Origin: Pyropia haitanensis
Lineage: Eukaryota; Rhodophyta; Bangiophyceae; Bangiales; Bangiaceae
Direction of reading: 5' to 3'
NCBI GenBank assembly: GCA_008729055.1
Contig: SDUX01000009.1
Location: forward strand, 752,806 to 816,805
DNA: 64,000 nt
This document shows, piece after piece, positions 21,241 to 33,242 of this stretch; within the stretch, counting starts at the first letter, position 1; each line of letters starts with the position of its first letter. The position numbers and the translations under genes are program-made. The notes under the pieces were generated by a model that was given only the letters and a program-made list of their open reading frames with translations, did not search any database and had not been told where the DNA came from.

Positions 21241-24200
21241 ATGGACGCCCTCGGTCAGGGTGGGTGGGGTGACGGAGGCGTCTGCGGCGGGGCTGCCGTC
21301 GTTGCCCACCAGTTTGACTTGCCGCAGCGGCGGTCAAGACGGGCGGCGTGCACTCCACGTCGAGATCGAGCCGCGGGGTGGTTGGTGGCGGCGTCACCGG
21401 CGATTGCGCTCGAAGCATGCCGACGGCGGTGGCTGCACCAGCGGGGCGGCGGTAGCAGTGTCTTGCAGCGGCCCTCTCTGTCGCGCAGCGTGGCGGTGGC
21501 GACGACGCCCATCGCTTTGTCGCACTTGCCATTGCTGTTGCTGGCACTGACGCTGCTGTGTACCACCTGCGTATCCCCCGTGCTTGGGGCGCAGGCGGTG
21601 ACACTGAGCTCCCGGACAGAAGGAGATACCCGGGGGGGCTCGAGGGCGGTGTACCCCTTCCCTCGGGACCTCCGCGTCACGGGCGGGCAGGCCATTTTTT
21701 CATTTACCGTGCCGCCCGGGGCGGCTCTCGACGTACACATCACCACTTGCGACGCGGTGGGCTTCGACTCTGTGCTGGCGCTGCTGTCGGCGGACCCCTT
21801 TCCTCAAGCGGTGCCCAATTCGACGCTCGCGTTCAACAACAATGACCGGTCCTGCGCTGTTTCGTCCTCCCGCTCCTCCATCGACTACCGGGCTTCGGCG
21901 GGCAACTACTGGGTGGTGGTGTCTGGCGTCAAGGCGGTGGAAGGGAGTTTTGTTCTCACTGTGCGGAGCGCGTTGCCGACACCGACGCCCCTGCCGTGGG
22001 GCCTGGACCGCATTGACCAGCGGCGGCTGCCGCTGGACAGCAGCTACGCCATTGGCAAGAGCGGCGGGAGAGGCGGGTGGGTATACGTGCTCGACTCTGG
22101 CATCCGTAAGGACCACGTGGAGTTTGGGTCTCGTGCCTTTTACGGCTACGACTTTGTGGACTCGAAGAAGGAGGCGGAGGATTGCAATGGCCATGGCACG
22201 CATGTGGCAGCCATTGTGGGAGGGACGCACCTCGGGGTAGCGCCCGGGGTCAACGTGGTGTCAGTTCGTGTGCTGGACTGCGCCAATGAGGGCGACACCT
22301 CCAACGTGCTGCGAGCGCTGGAGTGGGTGCTTTTGGACGTACAGCGGCAAGGCCGCATCCCAGCGGTGGTGGTCATGTCCCTCATGGCGGACAAGTCGAT
22401 TGCGATCAACGCGGGAGTGGAGCAGGTGGTAGGATTTGGCATCCCGGTGGTCGTGGCGGCTGGCAACGAGCGGGCCGACTCGTGCGAATACTCGCCCGCG
22501 TCGGCCAAGGGTGCCCTGACCGTGGGGGCCACGCTCAAGACGGACGAGCGGACGGCCAACACCAATGTCGGCGAGTGCACTGACATCTATGCGCCCGGCG
22601 GTGGAATCTTGTCAGCGTGGCATACGGGTGCACATGCAGCGCACTCACTAAGTGGTACGTCTCAGGCGGCGCCTCACGTGGCAGGCATTGTCGTGCTGCT
22701 GCTGAGCTTGAACGAGCGCTTGCTGCCCAACGACGTCAACCAGATTATCCTCGCCATCTCCACACTGGGCGCCGTGTCGGGGCTGCCCCCCGACTCCCCA
22801 ACCAACCGCCTGGCGTATGTGCGCGCGCTTCCGCCCGTGTCTGCTGAGAACCCGAGTGAGAATGAGATTTTCATTTACTTCGTGCTGAAGCTGGCCAACG
22901 CGCCGACCTGTGACGACACGAATGTGGTGGAGCGGTCGCGCGTGCAGCTGGCCGAGGTGCTTGACACGAGCGCGGAGAACATCAAGGTCACCTGCAACCA
23001 GGACCGGGTGTCGGCCGACAGTGACAGTCAGGTTACGTACCAGGTGACCACTAAGGAGCGCCTGGCGAGCGGGTTGTTCAAGAAGGTGGAGACCGCACTC
23101 GTTGCCGACGTCGGTGCAACGCAAGACGCCCTTGGCACCCGCTTTACGGTTGTGGAACAAGCGTGGGTGGTGGACAGCCGCGGCTACGTCTACTGGGCAG
23201 CACCTAATTTTGAGACCACCCCCGATGCCAAGTCGCTGTCAGCGGGGCAGCTCGCCGCAATCATCGCGGGCGCCATTGTGTTCATGATTATTGTCGTGGG
23301 CGTCGGTGTGGTGTGGTACCGGCGGCACAACAAGCTGGACGAGGTGGAGTCGATGGTCGGTTCGCTGGATGAGGAGCCAGAGCCCGCCGAGTTTGACGAC
23401 TATGCTGGGGCCAACCCCGCGGGCGGCGGCGCGGGTAACAACGTAATGATGCGCTCCTTCCGCAACGTCGTGTCGGCGCTGAGTCGTGGTACCTCGCGGG
23501 GACCGGGCGGTCGCGGCGGTGGGCTTGGCAACAGCTCCTTTATCGGATCCCGTGGCGCGGGCCTCGGCAACAGCTCCTTCATTGGTCCCCGTGGGGGGGG
23601 CGGCGGCGGTGGTGGCGGCGGTGGTCCCAACATTGACTCTGTCCAAGTCCAGTCGTTCGGGGGTGAAGCTTTTGCGGCGGCCATTGGCATGGCAGGTCGC
23701 GAAGAGTCGGCCAGCTCCAGCAACCTCCCGCGCAACTCGTCTGGACGCGACACTCCCGTCAGCGGCAAGTACTCCTCTTTTCGAGGATGGAGTTCCTCCC
23801 AGAAGAGCCGCTCTTTTATTCGACGCGCCGGAGGAGCACTGGACGCACCCACCAGGAGCGGCGACGGCCCGAGCTCGGCGTCGTCGATGAGCACCGCTGA
23901 AGCGCGGCGTGCAGAAGGTATGCCGGTGCATACCCACTCGGTGGGCGGGGAGGTGTTTGCCACCATGACCAGTGGGGTGCTGAACGTGTCTGGGAAGTTT
24001 TCCGGCTCGGAGTCACGGCCAGGCGTCGGCGCGGAGGCGGAGAGGGGGCCTGGGGACATGGGGTCGCCCAGCGAGATTACCCCGGTGCCCTCCTCTGGCT
24101 CGGGAGGCACGAACGGGGGCGGCCGGGCACAGCCCACGGCCGACGGCCGAGGCGGGGTCCCGGCTGTTGGGGTGGTGCCCCCTCGGGCAGCGCCGCCCTC

Positions 24201-24571
24201 TGTTGCTGCTTCCCCCACGCCGGTGCTGCCGACCCGCTCCGTTGCGGGGACCTCTCTGTTTGCGGGGGCGAGCTCGCTCGCCAGCACCAACGGGGCGACC
24301 ATGACCAGCTTCCGCGCTGGTGGCGGCGGGGGCGAGACCCCAGCGCGTGGCGCCGACGGGGAGACGCTACTCAACCCCATGAACATATCGACTGGGGACT
24401 TTCAGTCAATGATGCGGTCGGGCAACGCATCATCCGCACCGGGCGGCGGCGGTGGTAAGGCGCCCATCCGGTCGCCGGGCGCGTCAGCGGGCGCCGCGCC
24501 GGGGCAAGCGGCAGGGGCGGTACGTGGCGGTGGCGACGGTGCTGACGCGGGCGGTGGGCGTGGGGGAGGCC

Positions 24572-24603
<32 letters not shown>

Positions 24604-24714
24604 AGCGGCACTCAGCGTGCGGGCGCGGGAACGGCTGGCAGCGCGGAGGAGGATGATGGATACGAGCGGCTGCAGCGGGAACTCGACGCCATAAGGAGAG
24701 CGCGTGGCACGTGA
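21241..24714 (+). CDS. Membrane-anchored subtilisin-like (S8) serine protease with PPC-like domain
   Basis: One 1157-residue ORF. A hydrophobic signal-like segment lies at about 92-118 (LPLLLLALTLLC). It is followed at about 145-242 by a beta-sandwich resembling bacterial pre-peptidase C-terminal (PPC) domains, with FDSVLALLS, a central ND, then AGNYWVVVSG and FVLTV. The S8 domain spans about 250-535, with Asp285 (VLDSG), His318 (NGHGTHVA), oxyanion Asn409 (AAGNE) and Ser474 (SGTSQAAPHVAG). A further Cys-containing region is unassigned. One transmembrane helix (about 670-692) precedes a 460-residue Gly/Ser-rich tail with a duplicated GLGNSSFIG. No I9 inhibitor prodomain is recognisable. The topology is probably type I with an extracellular or lumenal protease. 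The ATG at 21241 leaves about 90 residues before the signal; a missed upstream exon is possible. Confidence 0.92.
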
Positions 24715-27141
24715 TGGGGGATGGCCGTGGGGACGTGGGCCCGCGCGGGCGGGCGGGTTGTTTGACTTCATTTATATTTTTCTGGCCGTCCCACTGTTTG
24801 CTGCCCCGCGTGGTGGGATGGCCTGCCCCTGTCGGCGCTGCCCCTGCCTGTTGTTGCATACCGTATGACGCTCACGCCTTGCACGGTGGGGCAGAAGAGC
24901 ACCGAGGCCAGAAGCGCTCAGCGCGTCGGGCTGTGACTCCCATCCCGCCCACGCCTGTACGTTACCCTTTTGGAAGGGCGGGGGACTTTGACCGGTCGGG
25001 TGACCCCACTAGTCGGCCCACTGGCTCGGCTGTGACGTTAGGAGATCCTCGTCGTCAGCCCCACTCTGGATGGGTGGCAGGCCCTTGCCGCTAGTACCGC
25101 AACCGTGTTGGTGCACCGACCCGCGGCGGTCGGTGACCCACGGCTCTCCCCCGCTGACTGGGCAGACAGCAACCGGGGCGACAGACACGGAAAGAGGATT
25201 GGCTCAGCTGGGCTCCTGTGGGAGCGAGCAGATTCTGAGGCGGCGGGGCGTACTGGGAACGGGGGGCAGACAGGAAGCGAGGGGACGGCGGTGAGACAAG
25301 AGATGGGGGAGACGCCGGTGTCGCGGAGAGGACAAGATTGGACGCGGCGGGAGATGGCCCTTTCACACTTTTGCGCTTGCGTCGGCGCAACTGAGAGAGG
25401 CGGGTGCGGCGGGCGGACGAGCGGGCAGGTGCTGACGCGGCCTCGCGTGGCCCAGAGCCGCGGCGGCTGCATGTGGGTGGGAGGCGTGGCGCGGAGAGCG
25501 GGGGGGCAAAGGGGGCGGCGGTGGGGGCGGACGGGAGCGAGACCAATGGTGTGAGGGGGGCAGCGCGTCGCTAAGAGTCCTCGCGGCGAGGAAGACCACG
25601 CCGTCGCGAGAGACACGCGGCGCCGCCACGGCGGGCCGGCCGCAGCCGCCCCCGTCGCGGGCGCGACGCCGCGCACGCCCACCCGGCGACGGGCGCGGCC
25701 GCCACCGCCGTGGGGCGCACCCTTCCCCGCCTCCCCCCTCGCCGCGGACCGCCCGCCTGGCGAGCCCAGGGATGAGCCGCTGGTGCCGCGGCACTTGCGT
25801 CTGGCTTCCGCCAGACGCCGCCCACACGCCCCCCCCCCACTCCGCGTCCTCTTCTTCCCATTGCTCTGGCGGCCACCCCGACCGTCGCCGCCGGCGTGTG
25901 CCAAGCGGCCGCCCGCCGCGGCGGCGGCCGCCACCCGCACGTCGGCGCCACCACGCGGGGCGGGGGGGGGGGGTGGCCGGTCGGTGGCCGGCCGCCACCG
26001 CTGCGCCGTGCGCCGCGGCGGCCACCACGCCGCGCCAGCCGCCGCGGCGTCGGCCGCCCAGGCGCGTCGGCTGGTGCCGCGGCGGCCGCCGCCGGGCCGG
26101 CGGCGGAAGCCAGCCGCCGCGCGCTGTCGGGAAGCCGGCGCGCCGCGTGGCGGGGATGGCGTAGTCGAGCCCTGTGTCCGGCCAAGATACGCGCTGGCCG
26201 CGGCCGGCCACTGCCGCTGGCCGCGCGCCCCCCGCTCTCAGACGCGCTGCCCGGTGGGACGCGGGCGGGGGGGAGAGAGGGGCGAAGAGGGGGGATGGCG
26301 GGGGAGGGGGTTGGCCAGCCGTCCGGCCGGCCGACCGCCCCTGTCGCCGCGCACTCTGGTCGGCCGCTCGACAGAGCGTAACGGCGGGAAGAATGGGCAA
26401 GGAGTGGGCGTCCACGGCGTTGCCGCGGTGGCCGCGCGGCCCGTAGATCCCCCGCCTGCAGCTGTGCCCGTGTTCTCCGTCGGTCTGTGGAAGGGGGAGG
26501 CTCGCGGGGCAGTTGGCCGATGGGGGAAGAACGTGGTGTTTTCGTCGGCCTTTGGCTTTTTGACTCGCCGAAAAGCGAAAGGACAGTCAATCCGCGGCCT
26601 GCGACCTGGTCGTACTAAGAGCACAGGCCGCAGCAGCTGCTGCCGCGCGGGGACGGGACCTATGTGGGCATCCGTCGTCGCCCGCCGGCGAGGACGCCAG
26701 GCGCTTCGCCGCGACCGCAACGCGCCGCGCCCGTGCCCACGCGGGGTGTAGCGGGACGGACGAGCCGCGGCTGACGCACGCCTCCAAACGGCAACGCCAA
26801 GGGATGGGGTTCGCATTCCGTCGCGGGCATCCACGCGTCGTCGTGAGAGGGGAGGCGGTGCGGCGCCGCCCCCCCCGCCGATGCCGGTGAACCCAACAGC
26901 GCGGCAGACCCAGCGACGTTCATTACGCCGATTGCGTGACGCGGCCCGCCAGCGGTGGGGGTCCCCCGTGGCACGGCCGCTCGACTCCCCCGCGGCGTGT
27001 CGGCCCATCCCCCCCGCCCCTTCCACTAACACATATGACTACCCCCCATCCCGTTCCCGCGTCCCTACTCATCCCCCACCCTCTCCCCCTCCCACCCGCT
27101 CCCCGCCGTCCCGCTCAACTGCCAGCTAGAGTGCCAGCCCC
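24715..27141. other. Intergenic region, extremely GC-rich core
   Basis: No gene is recognised. The first 60 bp after the protease stop hold a T-rich patch (24761-24783), and TGTACGTT follows at 24956-24963; these are plausible 3'-end signals. About 25560-26250 consists largely of CCGCGGC/GGCGGC triplets that keep all six frames open without conserved motifs. The downstream end is pyrimidine-rich and ends at the pentapeptide gene stop. Confidence 0.55.
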
Positions 27142-27822
27142 TCACTCATCCGCACACATCAGGCTCTCACGGGTGCTCACCTCGGTCTTTTCGTTTACGC
27201 CCGTCGCGTCTGCCCGCGCGCACAGCCGCTCGGCGACCTTGAGCGGGAAGAGCACGTCGCTCCAGTCGCTCCCGCCCACCTCCGCCACGTCCAGCACGCT
27301 GTCACTCACATACGTGTCGTGGAGGACGGCGCCGCCGAGCTTGGCGCCGCGCAGGATGGCGCCCTCAATGCTCGCACCCGATAAGTCGGCGCCCGTAAAG
27401 TCCGCGTCCACGAGGATGGTCTTGAAGAAGCGCGCGCCGCGGAGGTCCGAGCCGGCAAAGCTCGCGCGCCGAAAGTTGGCGCCCGAAAAGTCCTTGTTCG
27501 CGTACGAGCCATGCGAGAAGTCCGCGCCTGGGAACTCTTTCGACGCGTAGTCGTTCCCACCGCCGCTGATGGCCGCCGCAGGCGGAACGCCCCCGGCGCC
27601 GAGCAGGAGCGCCGCGGACAGGGTGGCGGTGGCCGCCGCGGTCGCCGCCGCGGCTGCCAGACCCGCGGCAGGGTAAGAGGCGGGGGCGCGGGGGGAGGGG
27701 GGGGAGGGAGGGGTGTCGGACGCTGCCGGCGGCGGCGCCCTGGCCGTCAGCACCCGCCGGCCGGCGAGGCGGGGGCGGCACGCAGGCAGGGACGGCGCGA
27801 AGGCGGTGCGTGCCGATGACAT
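27142..27822 (-). CDS. Thylakoid-lumen pentapeptide-repeat protein
   Basis: 226 residues from the ATG at 27822. In-frame sequence upstream is open but lacks conserved features, and this Met starts a typical transit peptide (MSSARTAF). The leader is bipartite: an Arg/Pro-rich plastid part, then an Ala-rich hydrophobic stretch (LAAAAATAAATATLSAALLL) ending Ala-Ala-Ala-Ile before SGGG, a likely lumenal processing site. The mature part has about 14 A(D/N)LxG-type pentapeptides such as GADFS, GANFR, GADLS and GAILR, forming a right-handed quadrilateral helix. The C-terminus keeps LCARADG-like and TRESLMC elements shared with plant lumenal TL15-type proteins. Function in that family is not established. 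Lumen location is inferred from the leader. Confidence 0.9.
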   Translation of the reverse strand: MSSARTAFAPSLPACRPRLAGRRVLTARAPPPAASDTPPSPPSPRAPASYPAAGLAAAAATAAATATLSAALLLGAGGVPPAAAISGGGNDYASKEFPGADFSHGSYANKDFSGANFRRASFAGSDLRGARFFKTILVDADFTGADLSGASIEGAILRGAKLGGAVLHDTYVSDSVLDVAEVGGSDWSDVLFPLKVAERLCARADATGVNEKTEVSTRESLMCADE

Positions 27823-30800
27823 GGCGGCTATCCTGGCGGCTTGGTGGGAGCTGTGGCAGCAGGTGGATGAACGCCACAAGGGGGATGAATCACGGGTAGC
27901 AGGGGGGCGGCGTCCGCGCTGACCCAACGAAGAACAGACGGTGCAAGACAGACCTGTTGGTCGAGGTGCGGTCGCGATGGAAGATCGGCCCTGGCGCGGC
28001 ATCTCGCGCCGAGATGGCAAGCCTAAATCCCAATGCGGCACGCATTCTGCTGGTAAAACTATGCTCACCAGCCACGTGTCTGGTGGGTCGCCGGACAAGT
28101 CCGGGCCAAACCCCGACCCATTCGCGGCGACGCGCCGCCGTCGGGGACCTCGGAGGGACACGGACGCTCGTGACGAGGCTGCGGACCTGCAACTCAGCAC
28201 GATTGTCCATCGAGGCGCTACAGTTTATGTGTCCGTTCAAGGTCTCGAACACCACACCTTGCGGGGTAGGATGAGCGAGGACAGAGTTAGCGGCGTCGGC
28301 AGCGGCGGCGGCGACAGAGGCGACGGCGACAGCGGCGACATGACCAACAGCAGAGGCGTCGGTGACCGCCGCCCCCCTCCCCCGCGCTGGCCCGCCAGAC
28401 GACTCGGGCGACGGCAGCGGCAGTGGCGGCGGCTCCCTCCCCCGCTCCCTGCGACATGGTCCTGCTGTACTACCGCGGCGTCGCCGCGCTCCGCGGCGGG
28501 CATGTCCGACGTGGCGAGGCTCCCTTGTCGGACAACCCGCCTCGCCAGTCCACCTGAGCATGTGGGGCCGTTGCCGCCGCCGGTGCCTTTGATGGCAGGC
28601 GTGGCTGGGGCGGGCGCGGCGTCTGGGTCGGCGATAGGGGCACCCGCCCCTTCCCCCCCACCTTCCCTCGTTCGAAGCCATCGCGGGTCGGCGGCTGCGG
28701 CGGCAGATGCAGCGGGCGGTGCCCTCCCCACACCGCCCTTCCCGCTGGCGCGCCCGCAGCAGCCGCGGTCGCGCGGTCGCTTTTGGTGGTGCTCGCCCAG
28801 GGGGCGGCCGCGGCGTTCACCGTCTGGCGTCGTACCTGCGGCGGCGGCAAAGCGCCCACCACCCCCCGCGCCGCGCTGATGGGGTGACTCGTCTAGCCCG
28901 GCGGGGGGGGGGGGAGCGGATCCTCCTTGGGGCCGGTGCGGCTGCACGGTCAGCGGCGCACCTGCGGCGCGACCGCTGCTACCGACTTGACTTGCGTGGC
29001 TGGCGCCTACACCGACAGCGTGTCGTCGTCGCGGTCCTGGTCGCCGTCGGTGGCGAAGCTGCGGGTCGCTGAAGGGGATGCCGGATGGCGGGTGACTCTG
29101 TCTCTACTGCCCATGGGGGCGGCCTCTATCGACGGGGACGCGTGCATTGGGCGGTGGCTGCAGTCGACCATCGCTGAGGCCCGCTGTGCGCGACGGACGC
29201 GGTCGTACTGCTGCGTGCGCGTAGGTGGCTGACGCCAATGGCAGAGAAGGGGGGGGGCTGTGGCGGGCTGCCTCTGATCCTAGAGCGGCCACGCCGTTGC
29301 GCAGCGTGGCGTCAAGCCTCCACGGCCGGCGCGACGATGGCGCGGCGCCGAAGCTCCCGTCTGACGATGCGCCCGCCCACGCGACCCACCACCGCCATCC
29401 GCCGCGCAACGGTCGTTCTTCCCCCTCTAGCGGCACGTGCGGGGTCTAGTGGGAGCTGGATGATCCACCCGCCCCCGAAGCGGGTCGAACTCCCTCACCG
29501 TGTGCTGCCGCGTCGAGTAGGCGCCCGCCATCTCCCCCTGTGCCGACGGACCTGAGAGGGTCGTCGGACGTACGCTGCACGGAGGCGCCTGCCAGTCCGG
29601 GTGCGCGGACGCACCCCCCAGTGGACGTGAATTGGCGCCAGTCGTGCGCAGCGGCGCGCGCTACCACACCGCGCGCTCGCTGAGCCGGCTGAAGGCGCAC
29701 CGCGCTGCGCATGCGTCGCCCGCCCCCCCGTGCCGCTTCCCACCCACTCGGCACACCTCCGCGGTGGGGGGGATGCCGATCCAACGGGACAGGGGGCGGC
29801 CATTGGGTCGTGCCGCCACGTTGATGGGCGCCCCCGCCGCGACCATGCCAGGTGGCAGTGGCGCGTCCACATCGAGGCGGGCGCGCCAGTGGCGGCTCCC
29901 TCCCGGATCACATCTCGAGAGAGAGGGTGGCCATCGAATCTTTGCAATCACAGTGGACGATCTGGCGTCACGTGGCCTGGCAGCGGCATAGATCGCGGGC
30001 AGATGAGACGGGAAGGATCAATGCAGCCCAACGCCATACCCCGTCATCTCGGATAGAGAGGGGGCGTGCGACCTCGGCCGCTGCAGGCCCCGCCCAAGGT
30101 CGTAGTGACACCCGCGGTGGGCATATGGGACGCGGCTGCGGGGCGGGGGGGGGGGTCTGTTTTGACAGCGGCGGACTCGGCCGGCGTCTCATCCTACAAC
30201 TCGGCCTCTTGCGCCAGTCGTCCCACCCACTGCCAAATTGGTCGGCCTGCTGGCGGGGTGGTGCGCTCCCCGCTCTCCGCACAAATGGGGGCGGGGACGA
30301 GGGGACGGTGGCGCACCCAGCCGGGTCGACCCGCCGCCAAACCCTGTTGGTCACCCCCCACCCCCCCCTCCCCACTGGCCAGAAAGCACGGCTGGTGTGG
30401 GGGGTTGCCGCCGCGACAGGCGCTCGATGGGCGTGAATCAAGGCGCGGCGGCGCGGCGGATCCGCGGTGTGCAGCGCGACAGGTGTCACCCGTGGGGGGT
30501 GGCCGCCCCGGAGCGGCGGCGGCGGCGGCACAGACACCACCCTTTTGGGCTCCCTTGGCGTGAGCGGCAGACGCGCCAGTGGGGCGGCAGACGCAACGGA
30601 CACGGGCGGCGGCGGCCGCGGTGGAGCCGGCGCACCGGGAATGGGGGCGCCCGCTTTGGAGTTTTCCCCGCTGCCGGCTGCAATGTCTGCGCCGCGCCGT
30701 CGCCCGCGCGCAGCGACCGCCGGGCAGACGCGCCAGGCCGGGGGCGGCGGCGGCGGCGACCGGTGGCAGCGGCGGTAGCCGGTGCGGCTGGCGCGCCGGT

Positions 30801-31797
30801 GATGGCGGGGGGTGACCCGGGGGGGAGTGGAGGCGGCGGCGATCGTTGCCTGGCCGGGGGGAGCGCCGTTGCGGCCGCCGCCCATTGAAGCCGACGCGTC
30901 CGCGCCACCCGCCGCGGCGGGCCCCCTCGGCGTTGTCAGCGCCGCCCCCCAGTCGAGGGAGGCCGTGATCGCTCCTCCGCATGTCCTCCCAGCCCCCTCC
31001 CTTCCGCCCCCCCACTCCACTGAACCATCAGCACCCTGGGTGAATCGGCAGGGCGGCTACCGGGGGGTGCACCCAGTGCGGTGGCCGCGATCGCTGGCGT
31101 CCGCCCACCCCCACCAAACTGCAGCGTGCCCGCCCCGCCGGCCCCACACCCCCCCTCCCCCGCCGCCCCCTGGCCTCCAAACGGCGGCGATGGCAACTGC
31201 GCCGCCCTCGTCGACGCGCCGGCCAGGCGCTACGGCAGCGGGCGGGCGGCCACCCGTGACGGGTGGGGGGCGCCGCGCGCCGCGTGGCGGCTGCCGTTGC
31301 CGTCCGCGCTGGGGCGGCGGCACCCCCGCCGAGATGGACTGGGCCGCGAAGCACTGGTTGCCGCACGGGTGGGGGGGGGGGCGGGTGGGGGTCTGCCGGG
31401 AAGCGCCGACGGGAGGGGTCGCCGGGAGGGGTCGCTGGGCGCGGGCGTGGCGAGTGTGGCCGCGACAAGCGGGCACTGCAAGGGGAGAACTGCACGATAG
31501 GTCGGGCGCGGGGAGCGGGTTGTGAACGACTGGGCGCTATGGCGTCGGCGGCGTGGCCACTGCGTACTGGCAGGGCCGTTTTGGCGCAGCGCACTCCCTC
31601 CGCCCCGCCCTCAACCCCACTCTGCGACGGCTGGTGGTGGGGACGCGGCAGCACGAGTGGCTCCCGCCCCCCTGGCGCCCACTGCTGTCTCCGCGGGTGC
31701 CGCAGACCAAGGATGGCGGGGTGGGGGGACAGGGCGCATAAAGGGGTCGCCGCATTGGCTGACGAGGTGACATCTCACCCGCCCGGCAGGTAACCAG
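27823..31797. other. Long intergenic region without recognised genes
   Basis: About 4 kb of GC-rich sequence. Open frames exist on both strands but are low-complexity Arg/Pro/Ala/Gly peptides without recognisable domains, and opposing frames overlap throughout, as expected of triplet-rich DNA. I saw no tRNA, no terminal inverted repeats and no LTR. A fast-evolving or multi-exon gene could be hidden here; transcript data would decide. Confidence 0.5.
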
Positions 31798-31975
31798 CAT
31801 CCCTCGACCACCACACCACCTCACTCTCCCCCCACCTCCCCGACGCTCTCTCCACCTCCACCCCACCCCTCTGCCTTCCCCTCCCCTCCCCTTCACTGCC
31901 TTTGGCGCTCCGTCACCGTCTCTCGCTCTTCAGCACCCCCTCCCCCCCTCCTCCCCTCCCCCTCGCTCCCCCAAG
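31798..31975 (+). promoter_or_regulatory. Pyrimidine-rich 5' leader of the CAP gene
   Basis: The 175 bp before the CAP ATG are almost purely C and T on the plus strand, with many CCCCTCC, CTCTC and CACCTCC blocks. The tract stops exactly at AAG-ATG. It probably covers the 5' UTR and core promoter. A pyrimidine-rich leader could work as an initiator-type promoter or a translational control element; no TATA box is visible. Confidence 0.5.
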
Positions 31976-32944
31976 ATGACGTTTGCACGGCTATCCGCCG
32001 CGGCGGTGCTGCTGGCGGCCACCACCCTGGCCGCCGTCGCCCCCGCGGCGGCCGCCCCCACGGCCGCGACGGCGCCCCGCGCGGCCGCGTCGTCGCGGTC
32101 CCTCGCCACCGCCGCCGCGGCCGCCGAGCCCACCGCCCCGGGCGTCATCCGCCAGCGGGTGGTGTGGTGGCGCTCCGCCGGCACGCCGCGGGTGGTGACG
32201 GTGCGGGGCTCCCCGCAGCGGCGGGTGGTGGTCGTGCAGCGGCCGCAGCCGCGGCCACGGCCGGCGCAGCAGGTGGTCGTGACGGGCGCGGGCGCGTCGT
32301 CACTCCCCCCCGGCACCGTCTGGCAGGTGGTGACGGTCGCCAACGGGCAGCAGGTGCTCATCCCGCTGCCGGGCCCCGGCACCTCCCCGGCGGCGCCGCA
32401 GGTGGTGGTGCAGCCGCAGCCGGCGGCGCCGCAGGTGGTGGTGCAGCCGCAGCCGGCGGCGCAGCCGCAGCCCGCCGCCGCGCCGGTGGTCGTGCAGGCG
32501 CCGCAGCCGGCGCCCGTCGTCGCCGCCGCGCCCGCGCCCGCGCCCGCCGCGCCCGTCGCGGTGGCGGCGCCGTCTGGCGGGGGCCTCGGGCGGCAGCTCG
32601 AGGCGCTCCTCAACGACGAGCGCGCGCGCAACGGGCGGTCCCGGCTGGGCACCCGCGGGGACCTGCAGGCCAACGCGGCGGGCCACGCGGCGGCCATGGC
32701 CAACAGCGGCCGCATCTACCACCAGTCCATGGGGCCCCTCCTCCGTGCGTGGGGCGCCCGCTGGGCGTCGGAAAACGTGGCGAGCAACAGCGTCCGCGCG
32801 GGCGCGGCGGGGCTGGTGCAGCAGTGGATGAACTCGCCGGGGCACCGGAACAACCTGCTCAGCGCACGGGCGACGATTACGGGGTGTGGGGTGGCGACGC
32901 GGAACGGGCAGAACTACGCGAGCTGCGAGTACGCGGCAGTTTAG
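31976..32944 (+). CDS. Secreted CAP/SCP-domain protein
   Basis: A single-exon ORF of 322 residues. Residues 1-27 form a signal peptide (LSAAAVLLAATTLAAVAPAAAA). A linker of about 170 residues is Pro/Gln/Val-rich and includes two adjacent 33-bp repeats (32391-32456) encoding a PQVVVQPQPAA unit. The C-terminal 120 residues are a CAP domain of the bacterial YkwD type: LLNDERARNG, then His249 (IYHQS), Glu266 (SENVA), WMNSPGHR with His290, and GCGVATRNG. CAP proteins are extracellular. Activities range from lipid binding to antimicrobial or cell-wall roles, and the function here is not predictable. The start is firm because the pyrimidine-rich leader abuts it. Confidence 0.92.
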   Translation: MTFARLSAAAVLLAATTLAAVAPAAAAPTAATAPRAAASSRSLATAAAAAEPTAPGVIRQRVVWWRSAGTPRVVTVRGSPQRRVVVVQRPQPRPRPAQQVVVTGAGASSLPPGTVWQVVTVANGQQVLIPLPGPGTSPAAPQVVVQPQPAAPQVVVQPQPAAQPQPAAAPVVVQAPQPAPVVAAAPAPAPAAPVAVAAPSGGGLGRQLEALLNDERARNGRSRLGTRGDLQANAAGHAAAMANSGRIYHQSMGPLLRAWGARWASENVASNSVRAGAAGLVQQWMNSPGHRNNLLSARATITGCGVATRNGQNYASCEYAAV

Positions 32945-33242
32945 GGGGCTCTGGAGAGGGGGGGCGGGCACGCGGCAAAAGGAAATCGACACACAAAAAG
33001 AAAAAAAGCAGCTGCCTCAGCTCATGCCCGGCACCAAGCAACAAAAAGGGCCAACGCAAGTGCCGCCACGTCCTCGGCCAGGGGAAACGGAAGCGGCGGG
33101 GCGATCAGTGAGCGGGGTGGCGGCAGGCCGCCTCGGCGCGCCTGGAAGTCCGGGTACAGGGTGATGCTCACACGCCATCGGCAGCACGACACCCGCCCCA
33201 CCCCCCCCCCCCACAGCCCCCACCGCCGCACCACGCTGCCGC

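Noticed and set aside
25038..26751. Several ORFs of 150-350 codons on both strands
   Set aside because: All consist of Arg/Pro/Ala/Gly from CCGCGG triplets, without conserved motifs.
29470..29500. GGGTCGAACTCC, similar to a tRNA B box
   Set aside because: No matching A box, acceptor stem or anticodon arm at the right spacing.
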